DNA of 64,000 bases from NCBI GenBank assembly GCA_905220665.1, contig CAJNAR010000156.1:434001-498000 (forward strand), in the 5' to 3' direction. Under the pieces are notes generated by a model. That model ran no database searches. It had not been told where the DNA came from and saw only the letters and a program-made list of their open reading frames with translations. Shown one piece after another: positions 51,254 through 61,297 of this stretch; position 1 is the first letter of the stretch, and every line of letters begins with the position of its first letter. The DNA is from Albugo candida (Eukaryota > Oomycota > Peronosporomycetes > Albuginales > Albuginaceae). The position numbers and the translations under genes were made by a program.

Positions 51254-52569
51254 ATGATCTGTTGGATCGATTATGTTCGATTCGCGTCGATTTTGTGCAG
51301 AAATAAAAAGTTTGAAGATGCAAAAAAGTGTCTAGAAAACGTCGAAGATGCCTTACAGGACGATACGCAATCGTATGAGCTACGGTTCGAAATCGCAAAT
51401 CTATACGCGATGATGAAATGTCACGATAAAGCGATACAGCTGTACCATCAAGCGCTTGATACTTGTCCTGAATCAGTCCAAGTTCTTGTGAATATTGCTG
51501 GTATTAGGAGCCTTTTCTGTATGATTTGACGCTAACTGACGACAGTAACATCATCCAAGCGCAGCAAATGATCATCGGGCAGCTGGAAGGAGCTCTTGAG
51601 CATTGTGAACGAGCTCTTGTCAGCAAATTTAGCTGTAGAGAAGCACATTACAATTTGAATGCTGTCTTGAGAAGACTTGGAAGACAAAAAGAGGCTATCG
51701 AAAGATGCTGGGAATACATTGAGAAAGAAGTGGGGCTCGTCATCCGACCACAATTCACTGCTAGAAATGAGGTCAAATGCGTTCCAAAGAGTGTCTCGAT
51801 ATTATGTGTGAAATGGGGAACGAAATATGGACCCGAGTACGTCAACAGATTGTATAAAGCTGTGGATCGGTTCACGAGTACTTGCAAATTTGAATTTTAT
51901 TGTTTGACGGATAATTCTGATGGTATCGACGAAAGAATTGTGATTCTACCATTGCTAATAGAACTCACGGGATGGTGGGATAAAGCTCAAGTATTTGATC
52001 GTCGCTTTTCTGCACAACTGAAATCAGGTTTGTGGAGATTCCAACTTTGGAACTGATGGCTCACTGTCAATTGTGGAATGCAGAGCACTGCGTTTACTTG
52101 GACCTTGACACTGTTGTTATTGCCAATATCGATCATATCTTGCAGTATCCAACGTCTTCTTTAGGCGTATTGAAAACGGATTCTATGAGAAACGAGGCGC
52201 GTATGGGTGGTTACAATAGCAGTATTATGATATGGAATACGAGCTCGTCGGATCTCGATCGAATATGCACCGTTTTGTTACAGTATTTTGAGACTATTTC
52301 TCGATACATATACAAATTCGACCACTGGCTGGAGGTACGATTGTGATAGACGTGCGATCACATTGTTAATTGCGCTTGTGTGGTTGCAGATGATGATCAT
52401 ACAAGCCGACATTTTGCAGGACGCACTTCCCGACAGCATTGTCGAGTACAACAGCTTGGATACGTCAAGTCCAGATCTTCCTTCAAACGCCAGTTTGGTA
52501 TGCTTTCCGCTGCATCCAAAACCGCATGATGCAACCGCACCTTGGGTCAAAACGTTTTGGCGCGACTAA
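51254..52569 (+). CDS. TPR protein with glycosyltransferase-like domain
   Basis: Spliced protein of 381 residues; exons 51254-51500, 51560-52027, 52084-52334 and 52390-52569; introns 59, 56 and 55 nt. The N-terminal 130 residues are TPR repeats (FEDAKKCLENVEDALQDD; HDKAIQLYHQALDTCPESVQ; LEGALEHCERALV; AHYNLNAVLRRLGRQKEAI). The C-terminal part has a nucleotide-sugar transferase core: VSILCVKWGTKYGPEYVNRL, FEFYCLTDNSDGID, then GWWDKAQVF, the D-x-D metal site in VYLDLDTVVI, and FDHWLEMM. Similar TPR-transferases occur in bacteria and stramenopiles, so ancient transfer is possible. No signal peptide is seen from the chosen start; an upstream exon cannot be excluded because the first TPR is incomplete. 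Confidence 0.75.
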
Positions 52570-52718
52570 TGTGCTTTGTATGCTCTAAGCGATCAGCTTT
52601 CGCAATCTGTAAATTCCCCATACAATTAACGGCATGACCTCCTCCTTTCGACTTTGTATCAACCTGTAAGCAATAAGAATGTCCTCATTCTCCAAGCAAA
52701 TTGAACGATCACGTATGG

Positions 52719-53099
52719 ATGAGACAATCAAGCCTAAACCCGGAGAGTCATATCCCCTTGGTGACTCTTTTCAAGCGTCGGTGGACAGGTGCCGCATTCC
52801 ACATGAATACACCCGAATATCGGAAAATCTCGTCACGCCCGCATGTGAAATGCATCGATATGACGGGAGAAGTTTGCACGGAAACAATGGAAATCATTAC
52901 AATGGCTTGCGATAAACACGTTCCGACGAAAAACTACGAGGCAGCCGCTCAATTGATCAAACAAAGTATGGATAAAAAATTTGGATCCGCGTGGCATTGT
53001 TTTGTCGGCGAAGGTTTTGTATTTGATATAAACTATCAGCGGTGTCATATGTTATATCTTTATGTCGGAGAAATAGGAATTCTGTTGTACAAATGTTGA
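52719..53099 (+). CDS. DYNLL: LC8-type dynein light chain
   Basis: The C-terminal about 90 residues are a clear LC8 domain: VKCIDMTGEVCTETMEIITM, NYEAAAQLIKQSMDKKFGSA, WHCFVGEGFVFDINYQRCHM and LYLYVGEIGILLYKC. LC8 is a dimerisation hub in dynein/intraflagellar transport and many other complexes. The start is uncertain. ATG 52719 gives 126 residues, and ATG 52806 (MNTPEYRK) would give 97, nearer the usual 89. A first exon at 52634 (MTSSFRLCIN) spliced through a 67-nt GT-AG intron also restores the frame. It is convergent with the CTL gene, with 40 bp between stops. Confidence 0.85.
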   Translation: MRQSSLNPESHIPLVTLFKRRWTGAAFHMNTPEYRKISSRPHVKCIDMTGEVCTETMEIITMACDKHVPTKNYEAAAQLIKQSMDKKFGSAWHCFVGEGFVFDINYQRCHMLYLYVGEIGILLYKC

Positions 53100-53139
53100 A
53101 ATACTAAATGTAAGGCCGAAAGACGCAAAATCCAAATCT

Positions 53140-54660
53140 TTAGATTCCACTGAAAGGGGCTTTGTGATCGCGAAAACTTTTGACTTCTGATAGCCGCATG
53201 AATCGATGATATATAATAGGATGAAGCTGCGTCAATTGACTTGGATTTTCGGCAAAGCAAATACACAATGTGTCCACTACCGCTCCAATGATTCGCATTA
53301 TGATCGATAGAGTCGAATAGCTCAGAACAAAGCTCAAAAGTGTGAGAAAAAATTCGTGTTTTGAGTCTTGAAATGCGAATGAGCACAATGTGCTCATGAG
53401 CGCAGCCCATCCTTTAGTGTTGAGAGACAAAAACTTGCTCGTCAAATCATCCGCGATGATTCCTTCGACGCCTTGACTATCGATGAGATTCCATGCATCC
53501 TGAGCAGCCAGGTTGAAAGCTTTTCCGTGAGCTGCAATGTGAGCAAATGCGTAAGGGTGGTACGCGTGTACAAAGTTCTTCAGTTTTGCTGATTGGGAGG
53601 CAGCAAAACGCTTCACACAACTGATTCTACTGCATTGCAAACACTCCAAGTAAGCTCGTACAACTTCGGCAATCGGACAGAGCAAGGAGCCAATGCAGAT
53701 TGATCCGAAACTTGTAGTGACTGAGCAGCGGAAATAATGTAAAACTAGCTTATAATTAGCAGTTGCGAGCCGATGCCATTGAATAGGCTCACTATCTGCA
53801 TCGAGTTCGTGATCTGAGATGTTCTCTCTGGCGATACGAGTCGAATCGTTCTCAAAATACCAGACAATCGTAGCTCCAGCCACAACGACCGTGAGTATAT
53901 ACTTGAAAACGTTTGAGATCCAATAAAACTGAAAGTATAAAAGTAACATACTAAACTGCCATGGCGAGTCATTTTCATTAAGTGCAGCAACAGTTGTACC
54001 AATCCAACACGTCCAAATTGTGTACACAACAAGTATTCCGATTGTGAGAAGCGCCAAAGAGGAGAATTTAATGAAAAAATCAATAATGAGGTCAAATAAA
54101 ACTGCAGTAAACTCCATCCGATTCCGTGATTTGACTGTCCACATAACATCAGCGAGTAAACCCACTGAAAATAGAATACCAAAGAGTATTGCGCTAATAG
54201 TACTCAAAAAGAACAATCGGATACCGTACATCAGTAAGCACGTTAAGGAAAATGCACTGAAAGCTTTCAAAAAGTGATTTCTCGGAACAAAAACGAAAAG
54301 TGATACCCATACGATACTGAACATTGTCGTCACAGCTGAGACACAGTGCAGTTTTGTTGCAATATCTCTCTTCGACGAGGTTTTATCACCTGCTTCGTCG
54401 TTATCACGAATGAATTCAGAAATGGCTATAGACAAAAGTATGTTGATGATAAATATGCCAGCGAAGAGAGGATCTCTAAAGTAGAAAGAATCGCTTGTCA
54501 GTGGTCTCTTAAAAGAGCTATCCACTTGATCACTGGATAAAGGGATAAGTCGAGACACCCCACTACTCTCTTCCTCCACGGTTGGTGATAGCGTTAATTC
54601 CTCCATAACTTCATCCACGTGTTCGGCTCGACCATCGAGAGTCCTTTCATTTTGTGTCAT
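53140..54660 (-). CDS. Choline transporter-like (CTL/PNS1, SLC44) membrane protein
   Basis: 506 residues from ATG 54660 (an in-frame ATG at 54756 would add 32 residues that look like leader sequence). A polar acidic N-terminus (about 1-70) is followed by about ten transmembrane helices (for example PLFAGIFIINILLSIAISEF, VFKYILTVVVAGATIVWYF). The C-terminal CTL signature is present: CSVTTSFGSICIGSLLCPIA, YHPYAFAHIAAHGKAFNLAA and a final pair of helices. The length (500-600) is normal for the PNS1 branch. These proteins move choline or ethanolamine-type cations, or are of unknown function in fungi. No introns. Confidence 0.85.
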   Translation of the reverse strand: MTQNERTLDGRAEHVDEVMEELTLSPTVEEESSGVSRLIPLSSDQVDSSFKRPLTSDSFYFRDPLFAGIFIINILLSIAISEFIRDNDEAGDKTSSKRDIATKLHCVSAVTTMFSIVWVSLFVFVPRNHFLKAFSAFSLTCLLMYGIRLFFLSTISAILFGILFSVGLLADVMWTVKSRNRMEFTAVLFDLIIDFFIKFSSLALLTIGILVVYTIWTCWIGTTVAALNENDSPWQFSMLLLYFQFYWISNVFKYILTVVVAGATIVWYFENDSTRIARENISDHELDADSEPIQWHRLATANYKLVLHYFRCSVTTSFGSICIGSLLCPIAEVVRAYLECLQCSRISCVKRFAASQSAKLKNFVHAYHPYAFAHIAAHGKAFNLAAQDAWNLIDSQGVEGIIADDLTSKFLSLNTKGWAALMSTLCSFAFQDSKHEFFLTLLSFVLSYSTLSIIMRIIGAVVDTLCICFAENPSQLTQLHPIIYHRFMRLSEVKSFRDHKAPFSGI

Positions 54661-55246
54661 CGAAATTGCTTTCCAGCTCACTGATAAATAACTACCAATC
54701 ACATTTACGCGGCCACCAATTATTAACGTTATATAATGAGCTAATCGAGACACCATAAGTTGGAGGCGACTTGCCGACTTGTTCTACGTTGTTTCTGACG
54801 CGAGTACAGCCAATCTCAGTTTTAGAAGGTAATACACTCGTACGCAGTCCGCTCTTTGCTGATACAGATGTCAACAACCGATAGAGCATTTCCACTTTTT
54901 ATATGACTAAAATGGCGTAGCCCAATACTCAGATCATAAATAATTCAATTCCATTACTACTACATAGAAGAAACTTCCTCTGCTTTACTGTGCAAGTTAA
55001 AATAGTTTTGGGACAAGTCTTTGAGTTCAAAGTACTAAGGTGCATCGATTATAGAAAGTAGAATTCGCTAAATGAGATGCGTATGGCGAAAGCGGTCGTG
55101 AAATCTAAGGACAGTAGTTCAGCATTGGAATTGACTTTGTAAGATGTGCCTCGCTTGAGCTTCCTCGTACTGTGACAAGCAGTGTCGCGGTTTTCGAGGA
55201 AAATTAAATGTACATTTTGGTCAGTGTTGTTTATTCAAGATAAAAA
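54661..55246. other. Spacer between CTL and eS28 genes
   Basis: 586 bp with no supported gene. The two genes are co-directional on the minus strand, so this holds the CTL promoter and the eS28 3' flank. Small frames here overlap and lack features. Confidence 0.4.
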
Positions 55247-55518
55247 CTACTGCAAACGCCGAGCAACTCTTTCCCATTCAAGTAAGCATAATATGTCTCC
55301 TTCTCGAACCGGTCCCTTGACATTACGGATGATTTTACGTTTGTCATCTTGCAGAAACTCCACGAGTACTTGAGTAACGCTTCCAGTGCTGCCTGTGCGT
55401 CCAACGACGTTGACCACTTTAGCAAGCATGCTCTCTCGTTGACCATCCTACGAAATCAAATCAGTCAGTGCCAACATCACAATGATCATTCAAACATTCC
55501 GCTTACCAGAGGTATCAT
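55247..55518 (-). CDS. RPS28: 40S ribosomal protein eS28
   Basis: Spliced protein of 70 residues; exon 1 is only 12 nt (55518-55507, M-I-P-L), then a 59-nt GT-AG intron, then exon 2 55447-55247. The body matches eS28: [40 protein letters not shown] and the end RVARRLQ. eS28 lies in the small-subunit head near the mRNA exit and the E site. The C-terminus differs slightly from the usual ESEREARRLR. Length (about 70) is normal for the family. Confidence 0.93.
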
Positions 55519-56236
55519 CTTGTTTTCTTACTAAATATTTACTTACTCACCACAGTACTGTACACGCTACACTAATTCAGACCATCAATTAAAAACATAA
55601 CCGGTCAACAAAACTCTAACCGAATACAAAAGCAGAGGCATTTGCATATTGAAGCTTACTGAAAGGTAACGTTCAATGAAGGCTGGTAGAATGCGTCAAG
55701 TAGCTCTCGAAATGGTGTCGATATGCGTGTATACCGTTGATTGTTGCCAGTGCTAAGCGAAAGCGATCATAATGCAAGTTTTCTTACATAATTGCATCTA
55801 TGGACGACCACGAGTAGCTCTCATCATCACAAGAGTATGCAATGTGATATACAGTCTGCAATACGCTGCTCATCGTCGGCGTCTATAAGCAGAACCGAAC
55901 CAAAGCCAAACGCAACGTTTTATCGATGATAGTAGCAGTGCTCATAGCTATTTTGATGACAGTGTATCTGCTCAAGTGTGCTCATTTTCTTCACGATCGT
56001 CATGACACAAGTAGAAAGCTCCTCAATTAAAATCTCTAAATCACTTTTCAAGAAATATATGAATGCTGTACAAATCATTTCACTTCTTCTGTCTGTTTTT
56101 CATTTAAATCCGTTTAAATACCACGTTCAGCGATAAGTCGAATTAAATGGTCCTCAGCGAATCGAAAGAAGTTGTATTCCCTGGCAAGTGAGTGATAACG
56201 GCTTCTATATTTCGCGATTTCGCACTAGTCCGTCCG
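55519..56236. other. Spacer with a possible small membrane-protein exon
   Basis: 718 bp between eS28 and the permease gene. Around 55855-56030 (plus strand) a stop-terminated frame reads CNTLLIVGVYKQNRTKAKRN, then VLSMIVAVLIAILMTVYLLK, i.e. one or two hydrophobic segments, preceded by a possible acceptor (ATACAG). No upstream exon could be assigned, so it is not called as a gene. A GTGAGT/CACTAG pair at 56187-56227 could be a 5'-UTR intron of the permease gene. Confidence 0.3.
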
Positions 56237-57919
56237 ATGCACGATATTATGCGCCGAAAGCCACTGAACGTGATAGAAGCTCAAGATATTAAGAATGAGC
56301 TTCCACGCTCCTTGTCGCTGTTTGATTTGATTTGTATTGGAATTGGAGGCACTATCGGTAGTGGGATTTTCGCAACGACAGGAGATATAATATCGAAATC
56401 GGCTGGACCTGCTGCAGCAATAAGCTGGATTCTTGGAGGCATTGTGTGCAGTGTGAACGCATTTGCCTACATGGAACTTACGACACGAGTACCATCCCCT
56501 GGAAGCACTTATGCCTACACGTACCATGCCATTGGAGAATTCCCTGCGGTCATTGCTGCGTGGCTACTTACGCTAGAGTATGGTATATCTGGCGCTGGTG
56601 TCGCACGAAGCTGGGCTGACATTGTAGAGAGTTGTTTCCCGGTTGGAACTTACCATTGGCTCAACTTGGAGTACAGCAGTATTCTTGGTGCTCTTGTACA
56701 GGCAAGTAGTGCCGTAATTTTGCTGATTGGAGTGCAGTGCAGCAAGCTGTTCGTCAACACGTTCACGGTCGCTAAAGTTGGGGTTGTTATATTTATCATT
56801 ATAGCTGGGTTTATCGCAATGCAGCCAGAATTCATGACACCTTTTGTTCCAGATCGCCAAATCATTGATAACGCGTCTTTTTTCGGCGTTCAGGGCATAT
56901 TGACTGGAGCCACTCAAGCTTTCTTTGGTTATGTCGGTTTCGATGAGATTTGCTGCCTTGCAGCAGAAGCGAAAAATCCCAATAAAGTCATGCCAATTGC
57001 GGTTATCGGAACCATCCTGATCACCACATTCTTATCCGTGCTAGCTTCATTAGTGCTGTCTGGGATGATTGATTACCACGATGCCACCACATTTGACGCT
57101 GGTTTTGAAAATGTTGGCTGGAAGTGGGCTGGAACTATCGTCACAATTGGAGAAATTATCACGATGCCTGTCGTCGTATTAGTCGGATTCCTAGCTCAAC
57201 CACGTCTAAACTACGCGTTGGCTTGTGATGGGCTCTTACCTCAGATCTTCGCAAAGGTGGATGCGGATGGAAATATGTTTTGGAACACCTTGATCACTGG
57301 CATTTTTCTAACACTAGTGGCTTTTGCCGTACCGTTCTCAACTTTGTGGGATATCGTGAGCTTTGGTATCCTACTTTCATTTATCTTAGCCAATTCATCC
57401 TTGCTCCTCGTTCGCACACGACCAAAATCACCGAATTTAGCTCCTGCGTTGACAAATGGGATTGTGGTATGTAGCGGCTTTGCAGCTTTCATTCTGCATA
57501 ATGGGTATCAAGAATCAGAATCGATTCTGTATCTGATCTCATACATCGTGTGTTTGGTCCTTGTTGCCATATTCAACGTTATTATGTACTTCAAATGCCC
57601 TCAGATTGCCAAAAACACGGCTTGCTTCTGGTCTCCCTTGGTCCCGTTCCTTCCATCGATTTCGATTCTAATGGATTGGTACTTAATAGCTCAATTAAGC
57701 ACAATCTCAATAATGTTGGGCTGTGCGTGGATTGGGCTTGGTGCAGGACTCTATTTTATGTATGGATTTCGCAATGCGTCCAGTCGAAGCAACTGGTCAA
57801 ATGTCTTTACGAGTGGCATTCGTCCTGAAAGTCCGGCAAGTCGCAAGAGCGAAAGTCTATCTCATCCATATCAAAAGTCAGAAGACGAGGCCACGATGAA
57901 AGTACTGAGAAAGATATAA
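56237..57919 (+). CDS. Cationic amino-acid transporter-type permease (APC superfamily)
   Basis: 560 residues in one exon; ATG 56237 is the first in-frame ATG. It has 12-14 membrane helices. The APC hallmarks are present: SLSLFDLICIGIGGTIGSGI (the G-x-G-x-x-I-G-x-G-I substrate loop in helix 1), GPAAAISWILGGIVCSVNAF, TRVPSPGSTYAYTYHAIGEF, TQAFFGYVGFDEICCLAAEA (the F-x-F-x-G-F-D of CAT proteins) and NPNKVMPIAVIG. Length and motifs place it with SLC7A1-4/CAT amino-acid permeases at the plasma membrane or vacuole. For a biotroph it would be an amino-acid uptake route (inference). The stop codon is only 24 bp from that of the PPAT gene. Confidence 0.9.
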   Translation: MHDIMRRKPLNVIEAQDIKNELPRSLSLFDLICIGIGGTIGSGIFATTGDIISKSAGPAAAISWILGGIVCSVNAFAYMELTTRVPSPGSTYAYTYHAIGEFPAVIAAWLLTLEYGISGAGVARSWADIVESCFPVGTYHWLNLEYSSILGALVQASSAVILLIGVQCSKLFVNTFTVAKVGVVIFIIIAGFIAMQPEFMTPFVPDRQIIDNASFFGVQGILTGATQAFFGYVGFDEICCLAAEAKNPNKVMPIAVIGTILITTFLSVLASLVLSGMIDYHDATTFDAGFENVGWKWAGTIVTIGEIITMPVVVLVGFLAQPRLNYALACDGLLPQIFAKVDADGNMFWNTLITGIFLTLVAFAVPFSTLWDIVSFGILLSFILANSSLLLVRTRPKSPNLAPALTNGIVVCSGFAAFILHNGYQESESILYLISYIVCLVLVAIFNVIMYFKCPQIAKNTACFWSPLVPFLPSISILMDWYLIAQLSTISIMLGCAWIGLGAGLYFMYGFRNASSRSNWSNVFTSGIRPESPASRKSESLSHPYQKSEDEATMKVLRKI

Positions 57920-57943
57920 TGAACGTGAATTGTAAAGTGTTGG

Positions 57944-59048
57944 CTACAATTGATCTTTTGCTATGATTTCCCTTATAAAGGTCGAGCTCATAGTGCTCGT
58001 CTCAGTGCGTTGGCACACAAAAATATGCAACGGAAGAAAGCCAAGGCTTGATCTGATAGCGCTAATTTCTGACACAGCATCAACGGTTTCCGTCGATACA
58101 ACAAGAGCCGCTTTTCCTGGAAACGTGATGGTGGGACCGAATGCATCATCGATCATGACGACCTCGACCGTTATACTCGAATTCAAGAATGCGATGAAAT
58201 TCATCACACCCGCTCTTCGTTTTTCTTCGGATTCTACTACTTGAGGATACTTTTTGTGCTTCAACATGTGCGCCGCCGTGACGCCAACAACTAGATGGTT
58301 TTTGCAGATGCTTACAGCAAGACCCAGCAGTTTTTTGTGGCCGTTATGCAGATGATCAAAAGTGCCACCAATCATAACCTGTCCGAAAACGAAAAGCGCT
58401 GAATCAGTTGGATGGAAGATTGCTGATCGAGATGGAACAGCCCAAACCGTATCATGCGGCGATAGATCCGCTTCGTCATCTTCAAAATAATGAAATTCAG
58501 GTCGAACGTATTTAAGAGTAAGCGGACAGAGCGATTGATACATAAGTGGTTCTATTCCATTTATGCTGCATCGCTCGCTGTTGATTTCTGTGAGATCGAA
58601 TGTTTCCTCTTCGCCATAGATAATTCCGATATTCGCATCAAGTCCAAGTGTATACCAAGATGAGAATTGATTCAGATTGCCCAGGATCCTAAGAAGCAAA
58701 ATGTTGTTCCAATACAAAAACTAGAAAATCGGTCACCTTGTATCGATATACGCTTTACCCGATGAAACAGCAAGATCCCAGACAGAAGAGTACAGCTCAC
58801 TGATGTAAGTCAATGTCTTGTGCTCTCGTGGCCCAGTGACATAAATGTACACTGCTTTCGACGCATCGTTAAGAGCTTTGGTGATCATAAGATCATTCCT
58901 GACGTGTGCTCTGGTGATGACGGATATACAAGTGTCACCATGGAACGGCTATCTGACAAGCTTACCTCATATTCTCCGGCACAGATATTCGCAGCAAAAC
59001 CGTATGGAACCGACCGAGGCTGTCTGCATCTTTCATTGACGGCGACAT
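57944..59048 (-). CDS. Phosphopantetheine adenylyltransferase, eukaryotic type
   Basis: Spliced protein of 329 residues; exons 59048-58966, 58898-58737 and 58688-57944; introns 67 and 48 nt. The C-terminal half is the nucleotidyltransferase domain: FGQVMIGGTFDHLHNGHKKL (G-G-T-F-D-x-L-H-x-G-H), VVGVTAAHMLKHKKYPQVVE, VVSTETVDAVSEIS, and the tail TSTMSSTFIREII with the S-S-T-x-I-R motif. The N-terminal 165 residues (KAVYIYVTGPREHKTLTYIS, SSWYTLGLDANIGIIYGEEE) match the extra region of animal COASY-type PPATs. There is no dephospho-CoA kinase domain after the PPAT domain, unlike human COASY. It makes dephospho-CoA from ATP and 4'-phosphopantetheine. Confidence 0.88.
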
Positions 59049-59971
59049 GCAGCCGAGTTTAGATAATTATATCTTAACAGGTATACAAATCCGAGTTTCG
59101 AATTCACGAGAATCGAACGATGCAATATACTCACTCTTAGTGATGGCAGGCGACGAAATCGATGTAGTCACGCAACTCGGTGTCATCACATAGATGCATT
59201 TTGTATTTTCACACGCAAAGTCAAGTTTATTTAATAAAATCGATACTATATGCATGATGTAGCCCGTGGCATGTCGGTCCAATACCATAAAAAATGCTAT
59301 CAGCTTCACGAGCATTCACCTTCCCGCTGCCTACGTCTCTTGCAATATTAACATTCTTTCTCGTTATGAGTACACGCATCTATTTGAAAAGACATCATAT
59401 CGATGCTGGCGGTATTATAATACGCTCCCACTAATTAAAACATCACTTCACATTTGCAGCGCTTTGAAAGGATCGCTTAAACTAAAATCGAAGCATAAAG
59501 TCATTACAATTTCTTCACATCGTTATGAGCGACCTTCAGTCACTCAATTCGATCGTACGGTCGACAAAATTCTCATTTTCTTGCTACACGAAACATAGGA
59601 TTCGGCACAAGTCTATAACTTCATACGTTCAAGTTACATTTCGTCGACTCGTGATCACCATCTTGTTACAACTGAGCAAGAAATATGCGATGCCATGACG
59701 AAAAAACGAAAATCAATTTAAAGATTAGTTAAAAAGTACCCTCTAAGCAAGAGCGAGAAAGGATTGTCACGTATGAACGACCGGATACAATAACACGAAA
59801 GTTGATATTTTCGACGATCAATCAATTCCATGGGGTGAGAATCAAGTGACCATGACGTATTGTTGCAAAGTGACAACCCACGACCACAATATCACGAAAG
59901 GCTTACCATGCTCCCAGATTCTCATTCTGCTTTTTTCCGAGCGACACAAACATATTCCAAGTATCTTGTCA
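59049..59971. other. 923-bp spacer, no confident gene
   Basis: A minus-strand frame (59315-59067, about 82 codons, hydrophobic start FFMVLDRHATGYIM) and a plus-strand frame (59266-59598, 110 codons) overlap head to head with no recognisable domain. Neither is supported. The upstream DNA of the secreted repeat protein lies at the right end. Confidence 0.35.
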
Positions 59972-60991
59972 ATGGTCCCTCAAAACTTCAAAGCAATCAC
60001 TATCATGGTGCTGACGTTCGTCGTAGCAAATGCATTTGAGACGAAAGTTCCAAGTCATTCTACATCATTTCGGCTTCTTACAAACGATGTTATCAAAACC
60101 AAACGCGCGAACGGACACAATACGGAAGAATCGGAGCCGCTTCTTGCCGAATCCAAGCTGAAAGATAGAGCTCAACATTCCGATTTGGGGTCGGATGAAG
60201 CAACCACGTCCGGGTCCGAAGCCGGAGAAGCAATCAAATCCAATACCGAGTCGGGTAAAGCAATCAAGTCGGAGGCCCAGCCCGGGTCCGAGCCGGGTAA
60301 AGCAATCAAGCCCGAGGCCGAGTCCGAACCCGAGTCGGGTAAAGCAATCAAGTCCGAGGCCCAGCCCGGGTCCGAGCCGGGTAAAGCAATCAAGTCCGAA
60401 GCTCAGCCCGGGTCGGAGCCGGATAAAGGTGCAAAAGATAAGAAGGAGAAAAGCAAATCAATATTCAGGAACAAGAAAGTTCTCATTGGTGGTGGAAGTG
60501 TCCTAGGTCTTGGAGCTATTGGGGCTGGTATAGCACTTTCTCATTCGCCATCAGGCGCTGGAGGTGTAAGTACACATGGAACCGATATGGCTGACAATTC
60601 TAATGAAGCAGCATTTCCTCAACCTTCAGCTAATCCTGCACCGGCAGCTGCATCAAACTTCTTTACCGGTCCTCCTCCAACCCAGCCAAATGTCACATCT
60701 ACTCCACCCCTTACTGCTAAATACCCATTTACAGAGGGAGATGTGACAGCCAAGCTAAGCACGTTCACACCTCCACTTTCTACTCCTATCGGCGCACCTG
60801 GAAACAATCTACCAAGCACTTCTCCCTCAACTCCAGTTCCTACTCCTGTTGCTGCACCTGGAATCAATCCACCAAGCAACCCTCCACTTACTAACACTCC
60901 GCTTTCCCCTGTTGTTACACCTACACAACCTCCATCATCACCATCACCAGATAACACTCCCTCAACTCTGCCGCCAGTAGCTAGCACATAA
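59972..60991 (+). CDS. Secreted acidic-repeat protein, candidate effector
   Basis: 339 residues in one exon; ATG 59972 is chosen because a signal peptide starts exactly there (FKAITIMVLTFVVANA, cut near residue 20). RLLT at 34-37 and TEESE near 51-55 sit where RxLR and dEER lie in oomycete effectors, but the fourth residue of the first motif is Thr, so it is only RxLR-like. Residues about 81-152 are 11- to 14-residue tandem repeats with GKAIKSEAQPGSEP as the fullest unit; the DNA repeats too, with units of about 42 bp around 60250-60425, and is unusually GC-rich. A second hydrophobic stretch (VLIGGGSVLGLGAIGAGIAL, about 160-180) and a Pro/Thr/Ser-rich tail follow. Function unknown. Confidence 0.75.
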   Translation: MVPQNFKAITIMVLTFVVANAFETKVPSHSTSFRLLTNDVIKTKRANGHNTEESEPLLAESKLKDRAQHSDLGSDEATTSGSEAGEAIKSNTESGKAIKSEAQPGSEPGKAIKPEAESEPESGKAIKSEAQPGSEPGKAIKSEAQPGSEPDKGAKDKKEKSKSIFRNKKVLIGGGSVLGLGAIGAGIALSHSPSGAGGVSTHGTDMADNSNEAAFPQPSANPAPAAASNFFTGPPPTQPNVTSTPPLTAKYPFTEGDVTAKLSTFTPPLSTPIGAPGNNLPSTSPSTPVPTPVAAPGINPPSNPPLTNTPLSPVVTPTQPPSSPSPDNTPSTLPPVAST

Positions 60992-61297
60992 TGAAAGGAA
61001 GATGGCAACAATATCAACTCACAATTCATATTTTTATTTCACTTGCTTATCAATAAAAAAAATAAAACAAACGCTTTTTCTGAATATTCAGATTCTTCCA
61101 TACAACAAATACTACTATCAAGAAGGTTACCCGCAGGCAGTTGCAATTGTCAGTCTCGCACGTAGCCCCTCCATTGTATTGCCACGACAGCCAGCCCGAT
61201 TTCCACTGCTTTTTGCAATGTCTCACTATCAAACATGCGACGCCAATATAAACAGTTTGAATCTTCACCAGAGCTTCGCTTTAAACCCAAAAGCTGA
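60992..61297. other. Short convergent spacer
   Basis: 306 bp between the stop codons of the secreted repeat protein and the beta-galactosidase gene. AT-rich (AATAAAAAAAATAAA near 61053), a plausible polyadenylation region. A 99-codon plus-strand frame crosses it but shows no features. Confidence 0.35.

Noticed and set aside
60005..60130. Canonical RxLR-dEER call for the secreted repeat protein
   Set aside because: The tetrapeptide is RLLT, not RxLR, and there is no E-E-R; it is described only as RxLR-like in position.
60172..60393. 73-codon antisense frame with ALPGSDPGWASDLI repeats
   Set aside because: It is the antisense of the acidic repeat; periodic DNA keeps the frame open without implying a gene.
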